DNA of 64,000 bases from Heterobasidion occidentale (taxonomy: Eukaryota > Basidiomycota > Agaricomycetes > Russulales > Bondarzewiaceae): positions 2,108,001 to 2,172,000 of the forward strand of contig JBCAQO010000003.1 of the NCBI GenBank assembly GCA_039111635.1, written 5' to 3'. Shown here one piece after another: positions 10,301 to 21,811 of this stretch (its first letter is position 1; every line of letters starts with the position of its first letter). Below the pieces are notes generated by a model, which was not told where the DNA came from, ran no database searches, and saw nothing but the letters and a program-made list of their open reading frames with translations. The translations under genes were made by a program, and so were the position numbers.

Positions 10301-13300
10301 GTTGCCACGGACGCACATCTTCGAAGAGGCGCTGCCTTCGAAATAGATGAAGAAAGGCTATACGATCTCTATCGCTATACAATTCGGATATGCAGGGCTC
10401 TGCTCAACAAGCCATTTGTGTGCCCGCTAGACCGTGTGCCGTATTTTTTCGCGCCTATCAAATCTTCGTGGAATGGTTTTCCGGATAGTAACAAGGCCCG
10501 ATGGAGTCTGCCCAGTGTTGTTGACGAAATCTCGTGGGACCTTGTTGCGCTCGCTGCCAGGGACTGGGTGGTCCCGCTACAGTCCGGATCTGTGCAGTCC
10601 ATATCAGACGACGTGCAGGATGCTATTATTCAGGATAGATGGGTGGAGTTCACAAGGAGGTATTATGTTATCCAGGTGCGACCTGATTTGACACCGCTCA
10701 GCAAACCGCCGGACAGTCAGGTATATTCCTTGTGCAGCTCATGATTCGTGCTCTCATGATTCTCTTTTTCAGCGTGAGGAAGATTACGACAATCTAGTAG
10801 AGTACTGTAAAGAACATCGCAAGGGTTTCATCGGGCTTAACGACTACGGGCAGCCTTTGATTCAAGTCGATCGTGTTCCACCGGTGATGAACCGTTTAAA
10901 TCCTATGATCAAGGCCGTGAGTACATCGACAAAGCCACCTGCTAGATGTAAGTATCTCCTGGGTGGATGCATAGCGGAGACTTAATTATATTCTAGACCT
11001 AATTCCCGAACTGTGCGCCAAATTCACAATCCCAGCAAGGTAGGTTTCATCCTGCGGCTGGTGAAACATGGAATTGATCTGTATGCGATCCAGTACATTC
11101 CGGACGGCTCTTTTACTTCCATCGATTATGCGAAGGATCGACGACCTTCTACTGGTCAAGGAACTAAATGCGTCACTCTTTGACCATTCCATTTCCGAAC
11201 ATCAATTGCATGCCGCGATCTCTGCTCCTTCTGCAGGGCTTCAGTTCGATTATGAACGCCTCGAGCTTCTTGGTATGTAATCCTGCAATCTATCGCCAAG
11301 TTTGCGGTGGTTATTAATGTGCCTTTCTACGCGACATTAAGGGGATGCATACTTGAAATATCTATCGTCCATCTATCTATTTGTCACTAATCCCTCGCAA
11401 CATGAGGGCGCGCTGCATTCTGCAAGACTGCGCATCATCAGCAACAAGGCATTGTTACTTAATGCTGATCGAGCAGGTCTACCTCCCTTCATTCAGGCAA
11501 AACCCTTTGTCTCCAAATTATGGCAGCCACCAAACTTCGAAGTCCTCCCACCCCCTCAGGTCCACGCGGATCCCCCCAGAGAAGAGGACAAGAGCCGAAA
11601 GGATCTCGATGATGGAGCGCCTCTGATAGTTGTCGAAAACTGCGATTCGATGGAGCCACCTCGCGACGAATATGGTCCGCTAGGATCGATGCAAGTATCG
11701 GAGCTAGCACCGGGATGCAACGAGACAGTCAAGTCGCGCGGTGAGAATGAAAGTGCCAGTAGTTTGGTACCGCCAGAAGGGTCTGCGTGGGATGGTAGCA
11801 CTTTGCCAGCGACCGTTCCGGGCTACCGCTCGAAACGAAGAAGGCAGCAAGAGGAACAGAATATCCATTGGCTGGGCGATAAGGTGATCGATCCCCTGCT
11901 TCCCCCCAGATTTCTGCCGCTTATCGCAGAGTATGTCTAGGCCGTAGCAGACGTTGCCGAAGCTATCATTGGGGCGGCCTATGTCACAGGTGGTCGCGAA
12001 GCCGCGTTGAAGGCGTCAAAGGCTCTCTGTATTGCGGTCCCCCGTGTCGACCGGTGGTCTGATTTTGGAAAGAAGGCACTCGCCCCACCTCCCGATGTAA
12101 CGGCCAAATTGCGGCCAGGCTCCATACAGGCTGTGGAGAAAATTATCGGACACAAGTTCCAGCGCCCCCACATCCTTGCCCAAGCTTTGGTTTGCTTCAA
12201 TTTTGTTCTCGTGACGACCCGATATGTATTCATTTAACTCTCTATTGAATTAGACGCACGCATCCATACAAGGATATGAGATGACTTGTTACGAACGGTT
12301 GGAATTCATCGGAGATGCGATTCTCGACTTTCGTAAGTCTTGGAGGGACCACAGACACCATTCCGCCCCGTTACTGACTCTGCCTCAGTGGTCATCCGCC
12401 ATATATTTGACCGAGATACCCAATTGTCTCCCGGTGCACTTACGTTACTGAAGGTTTATTCTTCCCCCCGAGCCGCACGCTTTCTTTCACACCTGATCAT
12501 CTTACTCGTCTAGGGTGCCATGGTGTCTAATTCAGCGCTTGCGGCTGTCTGCATCCAAGCCGGATTACACGAGCACCTCATCTTTGAGTCGTTCACATTG
12601 GCAAACAACATCCAGTTCTACGCAGAAAATCTCAAGGCGAAGCAAGCACAAGAATATCAGGCAGCTGTCAACGAAGACAGAATGCCCGGTCAGTACTGGC
12701 TGGAAGTCGAACCGCCGAAGGTCCGTATTCGGACCATTGTTCTGCAAATTCACGAGGTTCACTCTTCTTTGCGCAGGCGCTGTCAGACGTTGTGGAATCT
12801 ATCATCGGTGCCATCTACATCTCTGACAACTTTTCTCCGCGCGGGGTGGAGATATTTTTTGATAACGTTCTGAAGCCGTTTTACGACATGCACATTACAC
12901 TAAAAACGCTCTCACATCATCCGACGAAGATCCTGTTCGAGCTCTTCCAAGCCCAAGGATGCCAGCTCTTCCAAATGGTGAAATCTAAGACGGTCGATCA
13001 ACAATATACACGCTGTGACGGTGAGCGAGGATCGCTTCGCTGGCTACTATCACCGCATCTGACGCGCCATGTCCCTGCAGTTGTGGTACACGATATCATT
13101 CTGGCTAGCGCTGATGACTCTACATCGGCTTTGGCTGCGAAGCGGGCGTCATATAGAGCCTTGGACGCCTTGGAAGGCGACTCTGACTTCATGACGCGCA
13201 CATGTGACTGTAGGGCTCTGAACCTGGCTAAAAAAGCGCAAAAGAAAGGCTTCAAAGAGGCAATGGCAGATTTCAGCGACGCAGAGGAGAATGACGAGGA

Positions 13301-13373
13301 CGAGGATTTGATGGCCGTCGAGGGCGCTTTGGCTGAGGAAGCTAATGGAGAATCGGAGGAAGGAGAAGTCTAA
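7387..13373 (+). CDS. Dicer-like ribonuclease III with degenerate helicase
   Basis: Eighteen exons close in frame to 1678 residues: 7387-7786, 7842-7868, 7928-8030, 8081-8237, 8296-9019, 9075-9187, 9234-9346, 9397-10720, 10773-10947, 10997-11039, 11094-11272, 11342-11883, 11941-12189, 12254-12332, 12389-12453, 12514-12720, 12777-13020, 13081-13373. Order: disordered N-terminus; helicase fold (about 115-580); dimerisation-type region from about 650; platform/PAZ-like region; RNase IIIa (E1117, D1121, D1304, E1307); RNase IIIb (E1400, D1404, D1504, E1507); a dsRBD-like segment and acidic tail. Both nuclease centres keep all four acidic residues, so it should cut dsRNA into small RNAs. The helicase lacks a recognisable Walker A and has CDAR where DECH is expected. 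RNase IIIa carries a long Pro/acidic insertion. An in-frame TAG at 11938 lies inside intron 11884-11940. Confidence 0.93.
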
Positions 13374-13558
13374 TACGGATTGCACATCACTGCTCTGTTC
13401 TGTTTGTCCTCCATGTTTGTCCTTCATGATACTAGATATGTTATAGAAGGACGTGTTTCACATGTATGCGATTGATTTAGATGTGATGATCAACAGTAGG
13501 AACCACTTCCACATGTATGTGTATTAGGGGGACCAGAAGCTCGGGGTAGATTGAGAGG

Positions 13559-13892
13559 CTATGCGCCCGACTTCCGCCTGGAAAGAGATGTGTATCATCA
13601 GAGTTGATTTCCGTGGATTGCGGTGCTTGAGCAACATACAGCTGGTAGAAGGACGCCAGGAATGGGACTGAAAAGCCCAGGGACAAGAAAACGGCGACTT
13701 TGACAGCGAACGCAGGTTTGTTGTCATGTTTGAAAGGGATGTGCTAGTTTGCGCGTCGATGAGCGCCAAGGATCCTGTACGGACCATATGGACACTTACT
13801 TTGTACTCTCCGTGGGCACCCCGCGATGGAGCAGTGAGGCGAGAGCGGAGAATTTGCTGACGCAGAGCTGGAGCACGGATGAGAATGGACAT
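13559..13892 (-). CDS. COX8: cytochrome c oxidase subunit VIIc (COX8)
   Basis: Three exons on the minus strand (13892-13800, 13743-13640, 13577-13559) give 71 residues. The N-terminal 25-30 residues are basic and hydroxylated with no acids (MSILIRAPALRQQILRSRLT), typical of a mitochondrial presequence. The mature part reads HIPFKHDNKPAFAVKVAVFL then SLGFSVPFLASFYQLRKSGA: a short matrix segment, one membrane helix and a basic tail, as in the VIIc family. It is a small nuclear-encoded subunit of complex IV in the inner membrane. Without the last intron the frame runs on past YQL into unrelated sequence, so the spliced end is preferred. It converges with Dicer. Confidence 0.88.
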
Positions 13893-14400
13893 GGCGGTCG
13901 ATGGTTAGGAGCGTACAACGCGTGCAGCCGAGCAGTCGCCGGTACAGTCACGTTCGCTCCCGGGACCCGCCGGCGGCAATTAGTAGTGCCGCATGAACTT
14001 CGTCCTACTACATTGGCTACTAGTACTTGCTTTCTCGCAAATGATGAACTCAATGCTGAAACCTCAGATGTGGAACATCAAACATCATGAATTCCAACTA
14101 TGCTATATTATGTATCGCTGAACCTGAAACAGTTCTGAACGATGGCGGTGATAACTTGGCCCACAGTGAGATGATAAGGAAAATCCGAATGAATTGCGAT
14201 ACGACAGAATACAACTATGGCTTACAGTAACAGATAATCTGTGTACTATCAGACAGCCCAAGGAAAAGTGCATGGCGCAAGAAACCGTAAACCAGATTGA
14301 CAATCGAAAGGCGCAAAGCTGAGCCAATAGGAAACGATAACAAGATGAGGACGCCGATTACCCGAGACATGAAGTTTTTATAAAATAGGAGGCAGGGGGG
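13893..14400. other. intergenic region
   Basis: About 500 bp between the COX8 start and the stop of the next minus-strand gene. It should contain the COX8 promoter. No coding or RNA feature is supported. Confidence 0.5.
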
Positions 14401-15198
14401 TCAACGGACAGTGGATACAAGAAAGGGAATGGACAGCGATAGCATTATTGAAAGCACTGAAATTTGGGTTCGAGCAAACAATCTTTGGGAGGGTTCGTGG
14501 CTTGAGCATCCTAAGACGAGATCAACGGCCTGCAGGTAGTCAGCAGGGAATCTACGAACGGGTTTCAGCATTGACTTCTTCCAATCTTCTCCCTCATCTA
14601 AAACAACAGTATTGCAGGGAGAAGATCTTCTTCTCGTGGCAGACTCTGGTCCTCGTCTGGTCTGAGAGCGGTCTGGGTTCGTCCAGAGCAGTTCAGTGAT
14701 GCTGAGCTCCGGAGAGCCGCCGTACAGATAATTCCTCCGTAGTGGCGCAGAGACAGAAGATGCGCGAGTATGCTGATGGACTGGCAAGTATTTTGATGGG
14801 GGCCCCGAGCTAACAGAAGAACGCCCGCTGGATACGTCTGGGCCAGAAGTCGAACTCCGCGACCGCTGAGCATAAGGTTGACGAGACAAGGCATGGTCGC
14901 TGCAGGAAGGCTGGATGGAAAATGAATGAGCAGGACGAGTGTGGTAGTTGGGTGAAAAGGGAATGAAGTCGTCCGTGGGCGAAGGTGGCTGGAGGGTGCT
15001 CTTGATATTGATCGCGCCATGCGCGTGTCGGCCGAGTTGTGTGGTCGTCAAGTCCGGGCGAGAGAGCTCCACGAGTGATTCGGAAGTTGTTGGGGCATAG
15101 CGAGAAGAGGTGAACACGAAAGAAAAAGGCGATTCGAGTGGGTCGGACGAGGGAGACGAGTTGCCGTCGGTGTGTGTGAGGGAGGGAGGAGTATTCAT
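14401..15198 (-). CDS. Ser/Pro/Thr-rich hypothetical protein
   Basis: A single open frame of 265 residues from ATG 15196-15198 to TGA 14401-14403. Composition is dominated by Ser, Pro, Thr and Arg, with many SP, TP and RSxS sites, consistent with a disordered phosphoprotein. The last 40 residues are different: a helical segment (FPADYLQAVDLVLG) then a hydrophobic stretch (ISVLSIMLSLSIPFLVSTVR) that could be one membrane helix or an amphipathic end. No domain is recognised. An intron in the C-terminal third cannot be excluded, and the true C-terminus is therefore uncertain. Confidence 0.5.
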   Translation of the reverse strand: MNTPPSLTHTDGNSSPSSDPLESPFSFVFTSSRYAPTTSESLVELSRPDLTTTQLGRHAHGAINIKSTLQPPSPTDDFIPFSPNYHTRPAHSFSIQPSCSDHALSRQPYAQRSRSSTSGPDVSSGRSSVSSGPPSKYLPVHQHTRASSVSAPLRRNYLYGGSPELSITELLWTNPDRSQTRRGPESATRRRSSPCNTVVLDEGEDWKKSMLKPVRRFPADYLQAVDLVLGCSSHEPSQRLFARTQISVLSIMLSLSIPFLVSTVR

Positions 15199-15534
15199 CA
15201 CGCGATCTGCATGGTTGGTGCGCGTCGACGGAGTGCGCAGAGACTCCGGCTGTGTTATCTGAGAACTGAAGTACTGAAGCTAATGGCGAGAGCCAAAGCA
15301 CGCAGTGTCGCGGGGAATCCCGCATGATCGGCGGATGTGGCTGTGCCGATGCCCTTATCTAGATAATTTCGGTCGGCCAGCGGCGCCGACGAGGTATCTT
15401 ATCTTATCACGGATTGCGGTATGCGGGCTCTCCGATTCCTGGATGGGCATGGGACATCCAACAGGCTCAAGGCCGCAGGCGTTAAATTCGGGACCCATCG
15501 CTGCTCCCACCGCCAGCCTTTCCCATTCTCCACC
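15199..15534. other. divergent intergenic region
   Basis: About 335 bp between the Ser/Pro-rich gene (minus) and the aldehyde dehydrogenase (plus). It is the shared promoter region. A C/T-rich stretch just before the ATG at 15535 (cattctccacc) resembles a fungal transcription-start pyrimidine tract. Confidence 0.45.
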
Positions 15535-18050
15535 ATGGCCCTCGTCGCACAGATCCCTGTCCCCCGCTCCAACACCACCATCTCCGTTCCGACCGGTCTG
15601 TTCATCAACAACGAGTTCGTTCCCTCCGAAGACCCTTCCAAATCAATCACGTCTGTCCTCTTTTCCCTCTATCATCTTCCCATCTCCCTTGTCGATCTCT
15701 TTCTGATTCCCATAAAGTGTCGTCAACCCTGCCACCGAGGAAGTCCTCTGCTCCATTTCAGCTGGTATGTATGTTGGCTTCCTTGATGGCTCCCATTTGC
15801 CTCCTCACTTCTGCATCCGTTCGGTATAGCATCGGAAAAGGATGTTGACAAAGCCGTGACTGCCGCCCGCGAAGCCTTTCGTACCACCTGGGGAAAGAAT
15901 GTAACTGGATTCGAGCGCGCGAGGCTCATCAACAGGCTTGCGGACCTCATCGAAAGAGATCAGCAAGTCCTCGCAGAATTGGAATGCATCAACAATGGAA
16001 AACCGGTCAAGATCGCCAGGTCCGTGACATGAGCGTCGGTCTTAGCTCGCTTACCTCATAGTGACCGGGCTCTAGGGACTTTGATATAGGAGATAGCATT
16101 GGGTGCCTTCGCTACTATGCTGGCTGGGCTGACAAAATTGTTGGGCAGGTAAGTAGGATGATGAACCACCCTCGGACCGCATCTTTGACCTCCCTTGATC
16201 ACCTGCAGAGCATCGAAATAGACCGCAAGACCAAATTTGCTATCACCCACCCGGAGCCTATCGGTGTGTGCGGCCAAATGTGAGCGCCTCCTGCATATCG
16301 TGGTTCAGAGTTGCGTTAACTTTGCCACAGAATTCCATGGAACTACCCCATACAGATGTGGTGAGTATTCTATCGCTCCACCTTTGTGTTGAGACTCCGC
16401 TTGACATGCTGTCTAGGGCATGGAAAGTTGCCCCTGCGTTGGCAGTCGGGTGCACAATCGTGATGAAGCCCTCGGAGATCACCCCGCTGACGGCACTTGT
16501 ACGCATACTTCGCCGATCAATTCTTGAAAACTCATCGATAACTAACTTTGTTTGGCCAGAAACTCTCGGAACTGGTGAAGGAGGCTGGGTAAGCTCGAGC
16601 GCTCTTGAAATGAGTCGCATCAATACAATTTCCTAAATGGTAGGTTCCCCCCGGGCGTGATTAATACCATTCCATCACTGGGTTCTGTGGGGGGCGCTGC
16701 CCTAGCCGCTCACATGGACGTCGACAAAGTTGCTTTCACCGGTTCTACAATCACCGGGCGTAGAATTATGGAAGCTGCGGCCAAGAGTAACTTGAAAAAG
16801 GTATTGAAGACACCTATGTTATCATTTCAGATTTAGTGATGTCATAATCGCAGGTGTCCCTCGAGCTAGGCGGGAAGTCCCCACAGCTAGTGTTCGAATC
16901 GGCGGACTTGGATCAAGGTGGGTATGCTGAAGGTATCAGATGTTGTATGTTCTGATGTGAACGCCACGGTGGCGCTCTAGCGGCAAATTGGGCTGCACTA
17001 GGTATCTTATACAACACTGGTCAAGACTGCACAGCCGGATCAAGGCTATATGTTCAAGACACGGTCTACGAAAAATTCCTTGCTCTTCTGGCGTCAAAAG
17101 CACAGGAACTTGTGATTGGCGACGGGTTTGATGAGGCATCTGGCGGTGGCCCCGTGGTAAGCTTGTCTTTGTGATACCTAGCATCCTCAAAATGCGTTTA
17201 CTAAGGTTGTTCGGTGATTCCCAGGTCTCTAAGGCGCAATATGACCGAGTGTGGGGCTACATCAATTCAGGTAAACAGGAAGGGGCCAGGATCGTTATTG
17301 GTGGAGAAAAGCGCGCTGGCGCTGGGTTCTATGTTGAACCCACAAGTGAGTCACGACCGGTTGTGTAGCTTGAACAGAGGTGACTCATCGCACCGATAGT
17401 ATTTGCCGACATTCGGCCCGAAATGAAAGTGGTGCGTTCAATCCCTCCCTCTGTAACACTGACCCTAAACAGTGCCTTGGTCTCAGGTCAAAGAAGAAGT
17501 ACGTCGGACGGCATCCTCCGCCCTGTGACAGGTCATTGAACGCGTATCTGCGCTCTTGTAGATCTTTGGACCAGTTTTGGTCGTCGGCAAATTCAAGACG
17601 GAAGAGGAAGCCATTGCCCTGGCAAATGACACGACGTATGGTCTCGCGGCCGGCCTGCATTCCAGTAAGTTATAGAAATTCTCGTCACCTTGCTGTGCAT
17701 TGACACATGTGGCTTCTTAGATGACGCCGCGCAATGCGCGCGCGTTTCCTCTGCTTTGGAGGCAGGCACGGTAGGCGCATCTTCGACTTTTCGGTCGACA
17801 TGAAACATAGTTGACACATTGCCTTGTGCTAGATTTGGATCAACCAATACAACTTACTGTATAACAACGTGCCCTTCGGCGGTAAGAAGCAGAGTGGTAT
17901 CGGTGCGTACCTTTGGACACATATGTGGCTTACAACTAATGGCGCGTCTATTACGAAGGCCGCGAGCTGGGGAGCCACGCCCTCGACGAATACATATCCA
18001 CAAAAGCGGTGCATTGGAACTACGGAGAAAAACTCGCCTGGCCCTTGTAA
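15535..18050 (+). CDS. aldehyde dehydrogenase (NAD(P)+-dependent, ALDH superfamily)
   Basis: About seventeen short exons from ATG 15535 (Kozak-like caccATGG) to TAA 18048-18050. It oxidises aldehydes to carboxylic acids with NAD(P)+. All landmarks are present: [10 protein letters not shown] and the cofactor-binding [19 protein letters not shown]; the general base in [10 protein letters not shown]; the nucleophile in [19 protein letters not shown]; and the C-terminal [16 protein letters not shown]. Length and order match the roughly 500-residue fungal cytosolic/mitochondrial class; no clear presequence is seen. Exon 17487-17498 is a 12-nt microexon encoding VKEE just before the IFGPV block. 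The substrate cannot be told from sequence; acetaldehyde or another short aldehyde is a reasonable guess. Confidence 0.92.
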
Positions 18051-18756
18051 TAGCAGTACGATCTGATGAGATGGAGAAGAATCTAAATCATATGTAGCTG
18101 TGTAAGAAATCGTGTTGTTGTTGACGCTCGTGTATTCCGAAGTCCAAATGGTTGCACCTTTCGTTTACTGGATTTGGTTCGCCGTCCCGGTCTCTGTCTG
18201 GATCTATCCCTACGATCACATCGTGGTATTGGGGCTCTGAAACTCGACACAAAATCGACGTCCTCGCGGGGTCTTCGTGAACAGCATAGAAAAGCGATTG
18301 ATTACTTCCTGTGTGAAGATTCAATACACAGCCTCCAATCAGTCCAATTAAGGACGACCGCATGTGCTCCAATCACTTCATGACAGAGAACTTTGACGCC
18401 GGGATAGACATCCGAAACCTATTATATTGAAGCGCCGGCATCGAAAGCTATCACATTTGCGTCGGAGAAGTACGTTGACTTCAGGAACTACCAAGAAGAT
18501 ACTATTATGAGCCTCTGTTTTTAAAGTAATAGAAGAAGATGGTTGTCAACAGCGGGCTGCAGATACGCCTTGCTTGCCCACCCAGATTCAAACCTGGTGA
18601 TTGTATCCGTAAGATCCCTAGACGCAAAGTCATTGTAATGCAACAGAATTAAGAGGAAAGCGTCTGACATTGTAATAACTTTCTGGTGCGACGATCGCCG
18701 GAGAGGCTCCAGATGGCCACTCATCATATGCACTTCTTGACAGACTTCCTTCCAGC
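18051..18756. other. intergenic region between convergent genes
   Basis: About 700 bp between the aldehyde dehydrogenase and the Zn2Cys6 gene, which converge. Short ORFs here have no coding character. A TTCAAACC-like segment near 18585 faintly recalls a tRNA T-loop, but no cloverleaf can be built around it. Confidence 0.45.
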
Positions 18757-19527
18757 TCAGATGTTACAACCCTGCACATTACGAATGAATGTAGTCTCGA
18801 GAACGCATCGAGAGGGCAGGGCGTACCAAGGGGAAGTATGAGTTGGTTGTGCTGATCCGTATGGTGCCGGCTGACAGGCTTGAGGGCAGTGAAGTGGGTA
18901 GGTTGGTTCTGTCAGTAGAGATTGACCGTTGGTGAACAGTGCGGACGGCTCATAATGGAAGTCACTGTGCGTCGGTGCTAAGTTATAGGATTGAGGCGAT
19001 GGTATACCACCGTACCAGTCGACCTGGAAGTGGGTATGTTCGACCCCAGTACTTGAGAAGTGGGGAGCAGGATAGACAGCCTCGGTTGTATAGCCAGGTA
19101 GCACGGACCCTTCACCAGTCATGAGGTCGTCGTTGCTGGGAAGCGCGTATGATGATGAAGAGGTCTGGCCCTGTTGTTGAGAAAAAGAAGACCATCCTTC
19201 ACCCAACGCATCCGCTTGCGGGATAGACGTTGTTCTGTATGCCGAGTTACGAACAAATGTGCAGGTCAAATCCATCTTTTCACAGCGTCGGCATCTCGAT
19301 GGATTGCCAGATGACGCGCACTAGACTGGATATGAGCATGCACGCGTCTGGAGGGAGTGACAAGTTTGATGCACCTTGACCTGACGCCGACGACATTCGG
19401 TGCAAGCAATCGCAGCTCGCTTTGGCCTTGTGTTCGTATTACCGGGCTCTTCCGACAGAGTTTCCCATTTACTGAATGGACATGCAGATTTCAGAGAGTA
19501 CATACCTGATTGGATAGAGGTGTCCAT
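18757..19527 (-). CDS. small Zn2Cys6 transcription factor
   Basis: Two exons (19527-19375, 19320-18757) give 238 residues. The spliced product has a Gal4-type binuclear zinc cluster, C42-x2-C45-x6-C52-x8-C61-x2-C64-x6-C71, preceded by a basic segment (RPKRAAIA). The intron falls exactly between the second and third loop cysteines, so only the spliced form completes the finger. The remaining 165 residues are Ser/Gln/Pro/Tyr-rich and disordered. There is no sign of the large fungal-specific transcription-factor domain, so the protein is much shorter than typical family members. It probably binds CGG-type sites in nuclear DNA; targets are unknown. The ATG at 19527 is the first suitable one. Confidence 0.82.
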
Positions 19528-20800
19528 GTCGTCGAAGGTGATCTGAGGCTGAAGGAAAGGGGCCACACAAGTACGGGTGATAATTGTTGATCACTTGAGA
19601 GGGTATATATAGTATGAAGGCGATGAGGGGATGCATGCTGTTGATTAGAAAAACTGCATCGCGCATCATTCAAGTCCCCCGGGACCTGTGCTTTGGTTCC
19701 ATGAGCAAATCTCAACTGCGAGGATGGGCGCTGACCTGACTTCTCCAAGCGTCAATATCGTGACGGCAGGCGTCGATTGGACGGTAACCCAAATGGGGAC
19801 ATTTCGACTCGGGCACTGCCAATTGAATGCTGAGGTCTATCTTCCACGCGCTCACGCCGTGCGCTGCGACTGTGGCCCATCTATGGAAAGTCGACCAACT
19901 ATGTTGGAAAGCCTGTTATGCGAATTGTTCTCTAGCCTAACGCACAGCAAATTCAGAGCTGTCCCTCATAATATCCTATAAGTTTTAGCAAGAGTGAATT
20001 CGGCTTTCTCCGGCTTTTAACATAAAACCGCGGTATGACCGCCATAGTCAGGGCAACAGTAGTCGGGATTAATTCCCCCTCTCCTGGTGAAAGTGACTGA
20101 CCAGCTAATTTAATGCTTACATGCAGAACGTTGGTGCCTTCATCCGTCTGCATTCCGTCGGGCTGTTCGCGGCGAAGATGTGACGCTAACTTCATCATTC
20201 CTCGACGATACTATATGTTTGCCCCAACATCGGATTAACAGCAAGGGATCCTCCTATCTTGAGGCTTTGGCTTTGTAAAGTTTACGCTGATTACCTGTAT
20301 AGAAAACTAACGGTACAAGATAAATTAGGCCGTACCATACCACAGTTCAGGTTGAAACAACGATACCTGATGATCTGAATCCGTTACTAGGTGAGGTTTG
20401 CCGGTGGCGAAGCCGGAACATATGCTGAGCTTTTTTCTTTCTCTTAGATTGCTTTGTGAACATGTAATGCATCGGATATGAGACGTTCCTACCCATCTTC
20501 CCGCATCGAACCGATGCATAAAGCGTTGTATACACAAGTGCAAGATCACTCTCGCGCTCATGGATAATAAGTATTGCACTGGAGACAACGGCTAGAATGA
20601 AACTGAGAGCACTTCCAAGTATTGTTTGATGCGAAAATACGGTGCTTAGCTTCAATATTGGAGCTCATCAACATGGATAAAAGACGTATGACGCAAAACA
20701 ATTCAACTAGGGAGACACAATCTTTTTTAGGAAGCCATCAGCTCCATGACACTTCCAGCCAAGAGAAAACGCGACGTACATATAGAGTACAAGGGCGCCC
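19528..20800. other. long intergenic region
   Basis: About 1.27 kb between the start of the Zn2Cys6 gene and the stop of the proteasome gene. Short ORFs on either strand (for example 20325-20655 minus, with a hydrophobic start) lack an ATG, a good splice pattern or recognisable sequence. I see no gene here. Confidence 0.45.
19603..19612 (-). promoter_or_regulatory. possible TATA box of the Zn2Cys6 gene
   Basis: A TATATATA tract lies about 80 bp upstream of the minus-strand ATG at 19527, a spacing that suits a fungal TATA element. This is positional inference only. Confidence 0.3.
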
Positions 20801-21811
20801 CTAAAGGGCGAGATAATCACGTACTTCTTCCTCACTTAATTTCCGGAACGTTGGCTTCGGGCGCCCTGTCTCTACTCCAACTTTTCCGGCTTCCAGTTCT
20901 ACTGCTGTCGGTACGGTGACGACTCCGATCTCGATCGTCTTTTCCGTCATCTGCCCCTCGAACCCCTCTTTCAAAGTAAGGAGTGCAGTGTGGATTGCGT
21001 CTTCCAAGCTTATGTCATCGTTGTATCTGTGGATGCGGGATATTTGAAACAATCAGACAAGGTTGCAGCCAGTGCAAGGCATGACACCGACCGTTTCTCC
21101 AGAAACGTCTTAGCATTCACCATGTTCTTGCCAATCGCACTGGCTTTCCAGGCCCAATAAGATCCGGAAGGATCTACTTGATATAGTGTCGGGCCGCTGC
21201 TGATATCCCATCCAGCTACCAACAAGGAGACACCGAAAGGCCGAACACCTCTATGCGACCGACGGAGGCGTACGAGTTGGTCAGACGCCAGGTGACCCTG
21301 TAAGAAACAACGAACCCTGATTGTGTTGCCTGCTGCATCACAGTAGCGATCTCCTGCGTCAACACTCGCGTTGGTGGATATTCGCCATATATCTTCCAGT
21401 ATGCCTGTGCGCTTTTGCGGGCCTTTGCGATAAGTACTCGGAAATCCGGACCCATTCCAGAGTACACGATGCCGACGTTTGGACAGATGATGGCAACCTT
21501 CTCGATCATAGAGTCATCGATAAGGATGGAGGACGACTTCTTCTCCGTTGCAATTACGATTCCGTTGGACGCTGTATCGGTGTTCAAATGATCTGCTCGG
21601 AACGCGACCTTAATACTTATGATAACACACCTTTGATGCCCAGACTAGTTGTCCCTTGAGATACCGCAGCTAATGCATGCTCGATCTGCACAAGCTTACC
21701 GCTCGGAGAGAAGACCGTGAGGGAGTAACTGGTTGGAAGTGGTAAGTCGTTTGCAATACAGATGGATCTTGCCGTGACTTACCTGTATGCGCCGCCATCC
21801 GAAGTTGCCAT
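20801..21811 (-). CDS. PRE8: 20S proteasome subunit alpha type 2
   Basis: Several exons from ATG 21809-21811 to TAG 20801-20803. The N-terminal exon is 29 nt (21811-21783) and, joined to the next, yields [20 protein letters not shown], the proteasome alpha-type signature. Further landmarks: an [12 protein letters not shown] strand, [30 protein letters not shown] and [12 protein letters not shown]. These fit alpha2 (yeast Pre8, human PSMA2), a structural ring subunit without catalytic threonine. The C-terminus ends in [11 protein letters not shown]. It acts in the cytosolic and nuclear 26S proteasome. It lies between other minus-strand housekeeping genes with no visible co-regulation. Confidence 0.92.

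Noticed and set aside
11938..11940. In-frame TAG in the middle of the Dicer frame
   Set aside because: It lies at the end of a 57-nt GT-AG intron (11884-11940); splicing joins WLGDK to AVADVAEAIIGAAY, the expected RNase IIIa sequence, so it is not a premature stop.
13477..13686. Longer COX8 C-terminus reading past YQL
   Set aside because: A GT-AG intron directly after the codon for Gln-Leu yields the short basic tail usual for subunit VIIc; the read-through part resembles no COX8.
18540..18640. tRNA-like segment around a TTCAAACC sequence
   Set aside because: No acceptor stem, anticodon arm or D-arm of proper spacing can be drawn on either strand.
20325..20655. 102-residue minus-strand ORF with a hydrophobic start
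   Set aside because: It lacks an ATG (it starts with TTG) and has no recognisable sequence or splice partners.
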